Positions 25,591-36,813 of a stretch of 64,000 nt of DNA are shown one piece after another. The number at the start of each line of letters is the position of its first letter. The first letter of the stretch is position 1. Position numbers and translations under genes: made by a program. The stretch lies in assembly GCA_019843655.1 (NCBI GenBank), contig JACDQD010000005.1, positions 14,659,575-14,723,574 of the forward strand. The letters run 5' to 3'. The notes below the pieces were generated by a model. That model was not told where the DNA came from, did not search any database, and worked only from the letters and a program-made list of their open reading frames with translations. This DNA is from Lethocerus indicus. Taxonomy: Eukaryota; Arthropoda; Insecta; Hemiptera; Belostomatidae.

Positions 25591-28500
25591 TGAATGAATT
25601 AGTCAAAACATGTGGCTCTGTCATATTGCTGTAATTTGGTTTTGTTTAATATACTGTACTATATGTAATTATTATGATAATATAGACATAACCGTTTATC
25701 ATATACTTGTGAATACAAATGCTTCTTTAATCATTAAAAAGTCCTCTCAACTCATTTTCCGAAACACCTAATGCTAAAGTTCTAGTCGAGTATTAAAGTA
25801 AGATTGAAGTGAATCTCATTTCTCTCCCGCCTATAATTTGAACTGGGCCTGAAGTCTCTTTCCGAAGTCGATCTCTAAGCTCGAAAATCCCAAAGTTAAG
25901 TCCCCACTAGATGCTAACAACTTGCGACTGGACTGTCGGAGCCTGTTATAGACTTGAACCTAGAGGTCGAGCCGCTTTGGGCCCGATCCGAGCTGGATTC
26001 GGTTACTGTCCGGATTACAGGGCGCTCTGTGTCCAAAATATATTCAGGCTCGAAGCGTCCGCTCCCTGATTTATACTGACTGATTTTTATAAGCCGATCG
26101 AATTAACTTGAGGTTTTGCGTAATGACCACTTTCGTAGTACAAGCCCTGAAAAAAACTCAGTATTTACAGCATTCTATATGATCTATGAAATGCATAGCC
26201 AATTTGAAGTATTATGATTATGTATTATTTAATAAATGAACAATTAAATAATTTCCCTATTTTCGCCGAAATTTATTACCTTAGTTAAACCGTTTATTAA
26301 TTAAAAGTTTGTTGACAGGGGATATCAAGGCTTATGCATTGTGTGGTCGCTTTGTAATTTACTGGGAGCTTTGCCACGTTCTGTGTGCGTTAGATGGAAT
26401 CGTCAGTAGTTCTACTCTTCGGTGCAAAACATATTTTGCCACGCATCTCAATAAAGTCATTTAGTTTACTCTTCCTCATTTCTGGAAAGATGAAAGAAGT
26501 TAAATCTTTCAGGCGGTGCCTCTGCCCCTCACTAAAAATTCTATGTATACACAGTTTGTCTTAGATTTTCCGCCGACGCTAACTTTAAAGATATTATTTT
26601 GATTTGATTCTGTTATATATACGATATACACTGTGTTAATCTATGTTTTACATAGTTTAGCATAAACTATACAGAGAAGATGTTTTAAAAAATTATTACA
26701 CTCCATGATACAATTTAGGTGGAGCGTTTTTTATGTTTTAGGTTTTAATACTATTAGCGCTAATGATCTTTTAGGGTTAGAACTGCTACACGGCTGCCCA
26801 GCTCTATAACCGACAGTGTCCACCGAATATTTATGTTTATAACGAAAAAAAAGATTTCGAACAAAAGTCTATTATATAAAACTCCACTGTGGATCATCCT
26901 GGTGGTCACCACCAGAGACTGCTTCCTAACAGGATGGTCAGAATTAGTCATGTCGGCCGCAGACGTACTGTGACTTTATTGGGACTACGCTAGACCAAAT
27001 AAGACGGGTTTTTCGTTCTATCCTGGAGCAACATACTACCTTAGTTATTTTTTTTATCGATCGCTCTTAAAATACCCGGCGGAGGGGCGGAAGCGCCGTG
27101 CCCGTTATCAAAATACGTGCTTCAGAAGACGGCCCCGATTACGGAAACGGGCGGAAAGGGAGGACGTGATACGATAAACAGCGTACGCGGACCTGTATCG
27201 ATCCCCGGTGGGGTTCACTTAACGGGGCTGGAGCCCACTGTTTTACTGTGCCCCATGGAAACGAACCCGGGGCCCCGACACAATGACGGCGGAGGCGCCA
27301 ACGCCCGGCCTTAACGCCACCGATACTTTCCCCATCCGAAATAAAACAGTTACGATGAATATTCCGGTTTAAATGAGCTTCACACTTAATAATGTCAAAT
27401 TGAAAGCAAATTGAATTGAACCACCGTCAGTCCGAGTCTTCCTTCAAGTAATAAAATATTTATTATCAACATTCGCATTGTATTCAAGCAATGGATAATA
27501 CAAAAAGACAGAAAATTATAAGAATTCAAATTCAATTCGCCACGGTTCTGGCGTACGATGACAGTCCTAATTAGCGTGAAAATATTTTCCGTTATATAGT
27601 GGATAACTGGTATTTATACAGGGTACAACTGTTATTCTCGATTCCCTCAGAGCCCGGGGTAATAGGAATGGATAATTGACATACGCTGTGTTGAATTTAC
27701 GGGCGTGAGTAAGCACAGCCGATAGTTAAATATTAGGGTCGTACTAATTATTCAGTACTCCCAGCATAATTGACTTTAGTATTCTCAAGTTATCTGCCTC
27801 TTCAAATTAAAATTTTAATTGGTTCTTTCCATCCGTTAGAACAACTGGCATCTAAGAAATGGCATACAAGGAGTGATCACTCTCGAAACAATTGGAAAAC
27901 TGCACATAAAAATTAAAAAAGGGAAATATTCACGCATTGGCTTATCGGCGACAATGGTCGGAAGCGGTATCGACCCGATTATGATCCTTCTCAATCTAAT
28001 TCCAGCACCCTCGGCTAAGTATAAGTTTTCTCTAGGCGGCGATGTGGGACTAGAGAATTATCCTGAGCGGAAGGAGAGGACTTGAGCGGGAGATAGCACG
28101 ACAGAAGGGGACTCAGAAAACACCGCGGCGCACATAAAGCAAACCCTGCGGAGTTTAAATACGAGTGGGAAATTAGGATTGGGGCGGAAAAGAAGGGTGT
28201 GGGAGAAGGGGATGTAACGCCGCCGGTAACGAGAGCCCCCTCCCCCTTTCTCAACACCACCTCACACCTTCTTTCTTTCCTCAACTGTCCCTAATACAAG
28301 ATCCACTCTGTAGCACTCTCACATCTTCCGTCCTTCGCAAGAAACTGTGAAATCACTGCCGATTATTAGTCTCCCGTCAATTTCGTGCTTTTATACTGAA
28401 GATAGCATTTTTCCGAAAGAATTCTCTGTTACCCAAGAACGTCATCACTTGGTCACTTGATATGTTCATCACTTGTTTCTTATTTTATTTTTGGTACTAT

Positions 28501-28927
28501 GAATTTCCGCTTATCGTCTTCAGCATTCCGCGTGTACTTTCGATCTGCCGACGAATCAAGGATGCGGGTAATTGTTTCGCATACGGAACTACCTGTACGA
28601 GGCTGACAGTCGGTTGTTACGGTATGGAAACAAAAAATACCTCAATCTCGATATGAAAGTAACATTCTACGTATTTAGGAATTAAATTATTTAGTTATTA
28701 AATTAAATTTAAAAAAGTATACTACGATTATATTCAGTGTAACTGCTGAACCGTTCCGCTCCGATTGTCGATTAGCGGGCGCAAAAGGGGAGACTGACAA
28801 GAATTAAAAGGGTGAGAGGGAAATGAGAAACAACGCGTATTTGATCTCGAAAGGAGCGCCTCCCGTTCCACAGTCCGAGAGCCGTATACTCGACCCTCTC
28901 TTTATATCATAAATAGGTCTGGTGTCG

Positions 28928-29030
28928 CGGAGAGACAGGGAAGGGGAAAGGAAAAGTATAAGAGTAAAAGAAAAGAGAATGAGAGATGGGAAGCGAGAAG
29001 GGGAGGGGGTCGAACCAGATGGGGGGGGGA
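28928..29030. repeat. Long polypurine tract
   Basis: About 100 nt that is nearly all purine on the + strand, ending in a G run. A long polypyrimidine tract follows about 60 nt later (29087-29218), so the two could pair as an imperfect hairpin or form triplex DNA. The open frames rich in R/E/K/G are compositional. Confidence 0.85.
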
Positions 29031-29086
29031 CAGGCCACCCTGTCGCTAGATCCATTACCCCAGTGTTCAGGGCCCCGTTACAAGGA

Positions 29087-29218
29087 CTCTTTCTATCTCT
29101 CTCCCACCCCCTCCCTCTTACTGTCTCACTCTCTCCTTCTCTTTATTCCTCCTCTTAATTGCCTCTTTATCTACTATCCCTTTCGCTCGCTCTTTTCCTC
29201 TTCGCGCACAAGCCTTTC
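29087..29218. repeat. Long polypyrimidine tract
   Basis: CT-rich over about 130 nt, with TCTC and CCCTCC units, the partner of the polypurine tract at 28928-29030. I see no AG plus open frame after it that would make it a convincing acceptor. Confidence 0.8.
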
Positions 29219-30258
29219 ATTTCTGAAGCTTAAATAATATTTACGCCTTGGGCATCCCATATATTTCAGTGCTATTCCCCGTCATCAATTTCTCTTTACC
29301 TACTTAACTCACTAATTCTATCTCACCGTACTCTCTCTTTCTCATTCTCTCCCTTCATATTTATATAACATTCGTTGGTAGAATGCTAATGAGAAGCCGT
29401 GTGACCAGTCTCTATGTCAGCACACTCACAATACATAATTGAAATGTTGAATAACTGAAATGTTGATGAACAGGATTCACCGTTACATACATGTCTGAGT
29501 TACTAACGCAAATTAATGACGGGAGCAAATTAAAATCAGTTCAGCAAACGGTGGAAAAAAGTGGGTGAGAATGAATCACGAGAGTTTCATATTTGAAATA
29601 ATTAAATACTTGATAATTTCAGTAGGAAACCTTCATCTGTTTTATCACATATTTAATCGTTGGGTGGGAAGGTAAACGAAACGTTTTCCTTGTATTTAAA
29701 TGAATTTAGGAGAATGCGAAATATGAGAAAATTTATAGGAGGAAAAGGATGATTTTGATTGAATCTACGTGGTGAGAGGAAACGGGCAGACAAAGACACC
29801 CCCAGGTAGGGGCGGCTACACCTTCCTTTTGTCGTTAATTTTCGATAAAAGGGGTTTCTATCTAGCTCTCGCCGAACCCTTCGACACCGTCAAATATTCT
29901 ACAGCCTGGCGCCATTTCACGGTCGAAAGCCCTCCACTAATGCTAATTGATGTCAGCCAATTAAACGGCGACTTAATTGTGTTAAACACCCTAATGTCCG
30001 CCGGTTGCCCTGGGAACTCAGTGGGTAAATGGCAGCACTCTTTGAGGCTCGGTATCCCGGTGAGGTTGTGCGGGCTAGGTTTAAATTAAGATTAAAATGG
30101 CTAAGTATGGGACAAAAAACCAGGTGAACAAAAGTACCAACAATTGATGAGAAACGGAAATAGAATAACTTCAAACTTACGATCAGTCATATTGCGACAA
30201 TTTTACCTTTAACAATAATATTGGTTACCGATACTAATGAATTTTTCATGCATTTCAG

Positions 30259-30303
30259 GTATGGCGATTTCAATTGGATTTTGGATTGATGACAGGCCAA
30301 TAC
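30259..30303 (+). CDS. 45-nt exon-like block, copy 2 (open, possible micro-exon)
   Basis: Counterpart of 23072-23116, with acceptor CATTTCAG and donor GTAAGTCC. In phase 0 it is open and reads VWRFQLDFGLMTGQY, a multiple of three with no stop. A second putative exon in the same phase begins at 30461 after an intron of 157 nt. I do not recognise the peptide. Whether it is protein coding, a cryptic exon or an element that happens to carry splice sites is undecided; the difference pattern between the copies is not concentrated at third positions of this frame. Confidence 0.3.
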
Positions 30304-30460
30304 GTAAGTCCTAATTATACGAAAATAGAACGGTAACTTATGGCAGTAACTGCAAACTAAGTATTCTCTAACTGTTTATAAGTAGAACTTATAATAAAAT
30401 CCGGCTAGACAATATCGTCCGATTTCCTTATATTCTTAGTGTGTTTTTGTTAAATTGTAG

Positions 30461-30706
30461 GATACCTTACGTCTTTTAAAACTGGACGGTGGTGCGAAGT
30501 GGACGGTTTTTCGGAAATTAATTGGCCAAATGTTTTCGGCGATTTCGAATTCTAAACGGAACAGGCATTTTAGGAACGCTCGGGGATATAGGCGAGCGCT
30601 TATCCAGATAATGATCTGGTGCGGTCACGTCAAATGTAGATTTAGCATTGTGACGAGAACGGGGCACTTTTTCGTGCGTGCTGACGAACGCCATATCCGG
30701 ACTTAA
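30461..30706 (+). CDS. Possible exon, 81 codons open after a good acceptor (unidentified)
   Basis: It starts directly after a T-rich tract ending AAATTGTAG and stays open in phase 0 to a TAA at 30704. The product is basic, with many R and K residues, and has no domain I recognise. It follows the open 45-nt block at 30259 with a plausible 157-nt intron and matching phase. With many acceptors and three frames per acceptor, an open run of this length can occur by chance about once or twice in a window like this, so the call is tentative. Confidence 0.2.
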   Translation, partial: DTLRLLKLDGGAKWTVFRKLIGQMFSAISNSKRNRHFRNARGYRRALIQIMIWCGHVKCRFSIVTRTGHFFVRADERHIRT

Positions 30707-31107
30707 TTTTCGACATCACGGTGAAGTTGATAAGGTATCATTTCAGGGTTACCTGCAGGATAATTGGATCAATTTGGACCGAAATGCCAGAAAAGAGTTT
30801 AGAGGTATCAAAACGAAATTGTGTTATTTCAGAAATTATTTGTTACCTTTAGTGTCCATGGTTGTACCCCATTGTGAAAAATTAGCGCCCCCTAAGAGTG
30901 GTGCGGAAATGTACTCAACTAAAGTTCGTTGGTTGCACCGATAAACCACTTGTGTGATCAAATATATATTTGACCAATAATCCGACAAAGACCCAACCCA
31001 AATAAGACAAACAACATCCCCCAAAAATACAATAACAAGACACATATATCTATACGCCACAAACAGACAACCACCACAGTACAAGTGACCGTGACAGTGC
31101 AGTGAGG

Positions 31108-31281
31108 ATGCCCAAAAAACATCCAAAGTGTCTATCACGACTACTGAAAATGGCGAGCAGCCGAAAGCGGTCTAGCAAAAGACCAAACCAGCGAGAGGAG
31201 ACAGAAACACAGGAAATCTACGGTATTTTCTATGTATTTAGTGCTCCAGGAAAAGAAACTCTCCTTTTCAGTTACTTTTAG
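31108..31281 (+). CDS. Possible first coding exon with A/C-rich leader (unidentified)
   Basis: About 120 nt of strongly G-depleted A/C-rich sequence (30975-31088) precedes an ATG at 31108. A second in-frame ATG at 31150 has a strong context (AAAATGG). From the second ATG the peptide is Ser/Arg/Lys rich (MASSRKRSSKRPNQREE), as in many nuclear proteins. The frame ends at TAG 31279; a possible donor lies at 31223. I have no family match. The leader composition and start context are the evidence; the splice structure is a guess. Confidence 0.25.
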   Translation: MPKKHPKCLSRLLKMASSRKRSSKRPNQREETETQEIYGIFYVFSAPGKETLLFSYF

Positions 31282-31289
31282 ATATTTAA

Positions 31290-34200
31290 AATATTGTCCG
31301 AATTATTTACTGTTACTAATTTCCCAGAAGTGTCATTAGTCCTGTGTCAAAATAAACGATTATGAGATTTAAAAATACTGCATCTGCGTCATTATATCGG
31401 AACATTTATCGACCGATACGAGAGTTGTGCAGATAATTTTGTTTTTTACTCTGTGTACAACGATTAGAGTTGTATTTGGCCATGAATTGTGGTTCAATTG
31501 GGCACCGGCCAAACGGTGTCAACCGCTGACATTCGAATATACGACGGTAAAACGTGCACACGAACATTTCTCGTTTGGAGATTCAAATAATCATCATTAT
31601 TTGAGGATTATCGGAGGAATCGGCGGTTGTTAAAATATTTTAGGGAGAGGTGCAAATTTATAAAGTGATTTATTATCGTTGATTTATCTTCCAAACAGGA
31701 TGAGGCTTAAATTGAGCTGAGAATATCTCCTACCGAGTTTTGCTTTAAATGTGTATCTTTCAATATTAGGTTTGATATACTACATAAATTTATTTATTTG
31801 ATGTGACTCAGTTATTTGAAAATATAATATTTGTTTTGCATTCGTCGCGGGAACTGATGTAAATTTAAGTAAGCAAGAGGAGGGGCTAGAAGGTTGTCGG
31901 ATGTTCTGTTCCGTGAATGGAGTAACTCTATACGTGGTCGGGACCGACTGGGGGACAGATTGGGGTGGACTAATGCTGTTAGGAAGGAGATGCCCGGGAT
32001 TAGGGTCGACGTCTCCCCTTCGTTTATTCAATTCCAGCTTTACACGCGCAGCGAACACCCGGTCTTAATTGCTTTAATGCCTTTGTTTCTCCCTACTCCG
32101 CTCTTGTTTTCCCAATACACCATTGGCGTATCTGAATACAATCTGTCCTACTGTCTCGCATTACTTTCGGCGCGCAATTCGACGAATTTGGCTTCATTAA
32201 AACGAGTCGTCATTTTCTGTCCAATTACTGTCTCCGTAAAAGGTGGTTTTTGTAGGTGCAGAGAGAAAATAACTGGTTGATAGATAATCTGAACCATAGG
32301 AAAGCATTGTTTTTTACCGAATAAGAAACATTCTGAACTGGAATTCCGAATGAAATTAAAACACGCAGAATGAATAGGTACTTTACAGATGGACCGATGG
32401 ATTCTGAATTTATCTTTATAACATCCATCTCGAATAATTAAAGTTATTCAAGGTTGAAAATTTATTAAAAACAGCCAGCAGCGAGCAGCAGAGGTGCAAT
32501 ACCAGATTAAAATGAAGTAAGGCACAGAGTATCCAGTATCAACGCAGTATTTGATGACGCAGCACAAAATGGAAGAGCGTGAGTTCCTGAAACAAATTAA
32601 GTGCGTGCGATTAGACATGCTGCATCTAAGTAAGGGGAAGTGCTGCATCCAGCGAACGAATCGTTCAGCTGGCACCACTCAGAGCTCAAATCGGGATAGC
32701 TGAAATAAAACAGAAGCGAGCTTCAAATGATGCTGTTATTGTAATTCCGCTTTCCTGTATTGTATTTGACGGCATTTGGCTCGAACCCACTGCATAGAAA
32801 GCTGGTACTAAATTAAATTCCATTCTACTTTACATAAGAAGTTATTTCGGGGAGCGCCATAATAAATTTGCCTAACCGATAGGTTTAAATTCCACATCCA
32901 TCCGTTGTACACTACCGCAGCTTTCGTTACAATATCGATGTCTTCGTTTTTACGGCTCGCAATTCTTTCAAATTAAGCTCACAATATTTGTACTTCTACA
33001 GCGTCAAATATTACTTAGCAGGTTCCGTATAAAATTCTTCGGTAGAATAATTTATCATGAGTCTAAGTAGTTATTATGCAGGGCGACATTAGCTCGTGTA
33101 TGGTGGGGTGTCTTTTTTTCCGAAATTGGGTTGAATAATGCTCATCGTTTTCGATAAAATGAATGTTTCGTCTGGGCTCTGATCGCGAGGACGCTGAAAA
33201 TGTAAGCGGCAATTATGTTTAATAGCCTCGACCGTTTAGTTAGGCGGCAGTTAATGTTTCTCCCTCTCGGCGCTTCTTCAGTCATTACTCCCACGCGGTT
33301 TTCCTGGCAACCGTCGGCCGAACGACTGAAATTTGGTCCAACATCATTTGCTCCGCATTTGTTACAATGGCAGTTAGGGATATTAATTTAAAGCAGCACA
33401 TAGTTCAGCGTATATGTCCATAGAGAAACAACATCTCCTTCCTACTGCTGACATTTGCAGTCACATTCCCGAATTTGTAAGGCGATAAATGCAATCAAAT
33501 ACATCGTGTGATTACACATTCTAACCCCACTTACGAGGTCCAAAAAGTGTTTTCTTAGGTAATACAGTGCGTTATGTAGATGCTGATTAAGTATCCTGTG
33601 GATACTCTTACGTTCGTGTAGATTCTATTATCCATTTGATAGTATACCAGGGCTTTATAAGGTTGTGTCGGCTGGTTCAACTTGAAATTATTCGTGAAAT
33701 ATTAAGCTTCGCAGTTAGTAGTTCATGAAACAAACGGTATAATAGAATTTGACATGAGCTCGGATGAAAACGGCATACTTGTGGGCGGAACTGCTCATGA
33801 CACGTGCATTTCCTCACCTTCTCCGGAGTTTAGACACAACCTTAACATTAATTAATATTTCATTAATTAATAATTATGATTTAATTAAACGAGACAAGAA
33901 TAACGCACAACGAATAACGCAAGAATATAAAATGTATTGCCAATGAAAAAGAAACTAAATTAACGTTCGATATTATATCAATAAAAAATGGTTGATTACA
34001 ATCACTGATACCCTTAGTAGATTAATTCATTAGTCGAAATCCAACCAAAAATTGTTCCATCCTATTAAGTTTACTTATAAATTAATAAATAATTAACTAA
34101 TGAATAAAAAATTGATTATATTACAAAAGTGAAGTAATCTCTAGCTTAATTAGTCTATGAATATTATAGGGACGTTTATTGGATCCTCACTTTCGGATGA

Positions 34201-34640
34201 AAGTACTATAACTTTTGCTGGAATAAATCTGTTGTTCATGGCTGCTAGTATAACAAAATAGGGCAAATTAGTCGCATATATGGTGCAAATAGTCGTTTCA
34301 CTACACTCGCTTTTAAATATCGTATGCCTAAGGACTGGGTGTATGTTTTGGTCTCTGGTACCGTTCAAAGAAACTGGGCGTTCTGAAAACTGTCGGGGAG
34401 GCGAACAATGCTGGATCGAGTTTTATCCCGAACATTCGTATTGGGGTCCCGGACCAACTTTTCTAGCGCAGGTATAATGCTGACTGTCTTTAAATATTAT
34501 ACAGATAAAAAAAGACAGGGGGCGGGCTAGGCCAGGTTGGCCTGGTGTCGAGACCGTGTGCCAGCTCCCGGTGCCAGCCAGCCCCTGCAGATACGGGGCT
34601 CCGCCGAAACCCTCTTATTAAAACCGGCCCATTTGTTCTT
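31290..34640. other. No gene recognised
   Basis: A + strand frame from 31427 has a hydrophobic, signal-peptide-like start but begins with GTG, not ATG. A minus-strand frame contains GDVDPNPG near 32000. An acceptor ends at 33456 with no useful open frame after it. AT-rich elsewhere. Confidence 0.55.
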
Positions 34641-34661
34641 TTTTATTTCTATCCCCTACAG

Positions 34662-34897
34662 ATCCAACACGAAGCGGCAATAAATACCTATACGTAAAGC
34701 TCGAATTCAGAGGATATACGGACGAATGTGGCGCCGGTTTGGATACGGGTAATATAATTAACGCCGATCTCCCCGCGGTCCAATTCAGTTCGCAACTGTT
34801 TGAACTCGTCCAATCGCAGAGTCGGGGCCCGATTACTGGCGATGACCCGTCAATTATTAACACTCGGCCCACATTAGCATATCGCCATTTGAAATGA
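34662..34897 (+). CDS. Possible exon, 77 codons open after a strong acceptor (unidentified)
   Basis: A long pyrimidine tract ending CCCCTACAG is followed by an open frame from 34664 to TGA at 34895. Codons are rich in G at first position (GAA, GGC, GAT, GTC, GCC), as real coding sequence tends to be. The peptide has mixed composition (for example KYLYVKLEFRGYTDECGAG) and no domain I recognise. An earlier donor (GG/GTAATA near 34745) could end the exon sooner. A minus-strand open frame overlaps (34618-34872), so strand is not certain. Confidence 0.3.
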
Positions 34898-35812
34898 TAG
34901 CGGCCGCTTAATTTCTACAATTCGCCGGCACCGGTCCGAAATTGCAATATATTCATTGACTCAATGCGTCGGCTAAATTCGCCATTATTTCGGTCGAGAG
35001 AGTAACACTAAGTTTTCGATGTCTCCTCAGTTATTTTTCAAGTGGTAACGAAACCAGTTTCGGGGCTTGTGGCGGTTTGTCCCGCAGTGAATTGCAAATC
35101 TGAACAACGAGTAGGGACTGGCTCCAGAAGTTTTAAAATATTCATACGCCCCGCAGGATTGACTTTTCTGGACGCGTTCTCACATCCGGATCAGCGCCGC
35201 AATCAAAATTTCATTGTACCGTGTAGAAATCTGCGACTTCTGCTATGCGGCGCGTTACGTTATTACGCCATTATATGCATTATGTAGTATACCGCAGGAG
35301 GAGGTTTGTATTAACTCCAAAAAGGACAAGGGACCACAATTTAATCCCTGCATGTATCACCGCCATCTAGATTCTGTCTTGACAGATCTGTCTAGAACGG
35401 TTTCAAATTGTCATCATTGTTGATTTCGTTCTGGCAGTTGTATTCGATTAATCATTAGTCATGAAAAATGCCTGTAAAGTATCGCGTCACGAGGAATAGA
35501 AGACTTAAAATAACGCGAGCGATTGCATCCCCAACCTTTGCCTAACTCCATTATTGCGGTAAATACGGCTGCAGACAACAGCAGCAAAATTTAATACTTC
35601 TAAGGCTTCGTGATTTGGAAATAAATACATTTATACTAACATAATAGAGTGTTAGGGAGTTTTTAAAGTCCCTAAATATATATATATATATTTAATTTTA
35701 TAGTAGGACTAATCACATATGTAATCCACGGAGTAATTACCGGACATAAACAAACTACACACTACTAATTTTGGCGAGGTGCCATGTATCATCTAGTTAC
35801 CTCCCACATTAG

Positions 35813-35816
<4 letters not shown>

Positions 35817-35853
<37 letters not shown>
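35817..35853. repeat. (AT)n microsatellite
   Basis: About 37 bp of uninterrupted AT. A shorter TA run lies at about 35675-35691. Confidence 0.95.
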
Positions 35854-35858
<5 letters not shown>

Positions 35859-36698
35859 CATGATTTCTGCACATATTCCGGTTTGTATGATGAATATATT
35901 GTTGTCACCGTTTACGCAACCCTGCGTAAGCTGGTTTTATCTCACAGGATGTTCGACCTCTTAGGGTAGTGGTAAAGCTCTTTTTGAAGTGTAAAAATAA
36001 GACCCAGAGCCGGATCCGGCGAGAATGTGACGTTTCCGGCGGCATTCCTTCACCCCTAGTGGGCGGCAACGATTGTTCGCGAAATCGTCAACATGATTCA
36101 CCGTCCCAGTATATATGAATGAGGAGTTATGCCCCGGGCCCAGACCGATATGACGCCGCCCCATTTATATTTACCCGGTTCGCCGGAAAAATGACGGCGG
36201 TACGCAAATAGACCGCCTCTAGCGAGAACCTAGAGGGGAATGTGTCAGATGTGCTTAATGCCCATATTCAAACAGCGCCTTATTTTCTTGTCCGAGGGAT
36301 CTGTGAGCAGTGTCAAACCTGGGCAAAGGGTAACGAACGAAAACAGGAAACTTTCGTAAATCGTTCGTAGATCTGAAGATAACTGGACGTGCGTTTTATA
36401 TTATGCTGTTCGAATTCAGTCTGCGTCATATCATCGTCACAATACCAAAGAGAAAATTGTTTGACATTGAGGCGGAGTACAGTGTCTTATCTTTCGAGGT
36501 ATATGGTATAAGGTGGGATAAGACCACCCTAATTTCTTTATTATCATGGGACCATATTACTTTCGCGTTACAGCCTCGCTCGGTAGAGACACACTGACCT
36601 GTCAACAGGGGTTTCTTACAGGTTGTACGATTTGTTTTAAGACGATCTGTCGAGTTTAAATAATTTTCAGGAAAACGATAAAACTCGCATATTTTCAG

Positions 36699-36813
36699 AT
36701 TTATTTCGGAGCCCGAATATTAAAGCGAGAATTAAAATAACGGTAAATGTTCTGAATATGAAACGCGCTACCTCCGCTCGCATGTTTGGCAAGAGCAGGA
36801 GCTCGGGCGACAG
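36699..36813 (+). CDS. Possible internal exon of 115 nt (unidentified)
   Basis: The acceptor is CATATTTTCAG and the donor GACAG/GTATTT. Two bases, 37 codons and two bases are open throughout, and the frame continues open past the donor to TAA. The peptide is basic with a Ser/Gly/Lys/Arg run (ARMFGKSRSSGD). No family match. A minus-strand open frame also overlaps this region. Confidence 0.2.

Larger units (their letters stand above)
23120..30250. other. No gene recognised; simple repeats and an orphan 172-codon frame
   Basis: The longest ATG frame of the window is here (23727-24245, + strand, 172 codons); it has no recognisable domain, and a frame of this length is expected about once by chance. 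The block also holds the longest (TA)n, the pentamer tract, the purine/pyrimidine tract pair, and a GC-rich island at 27070-27320 with a degenerate 2A-like motif. Confidence 0.55.

Noticed and set aside
31427..31633. A frame with a signal-peptide-like start
   Set aside because: It starts with GTG; there is no ATG and no convincing exon boundary.
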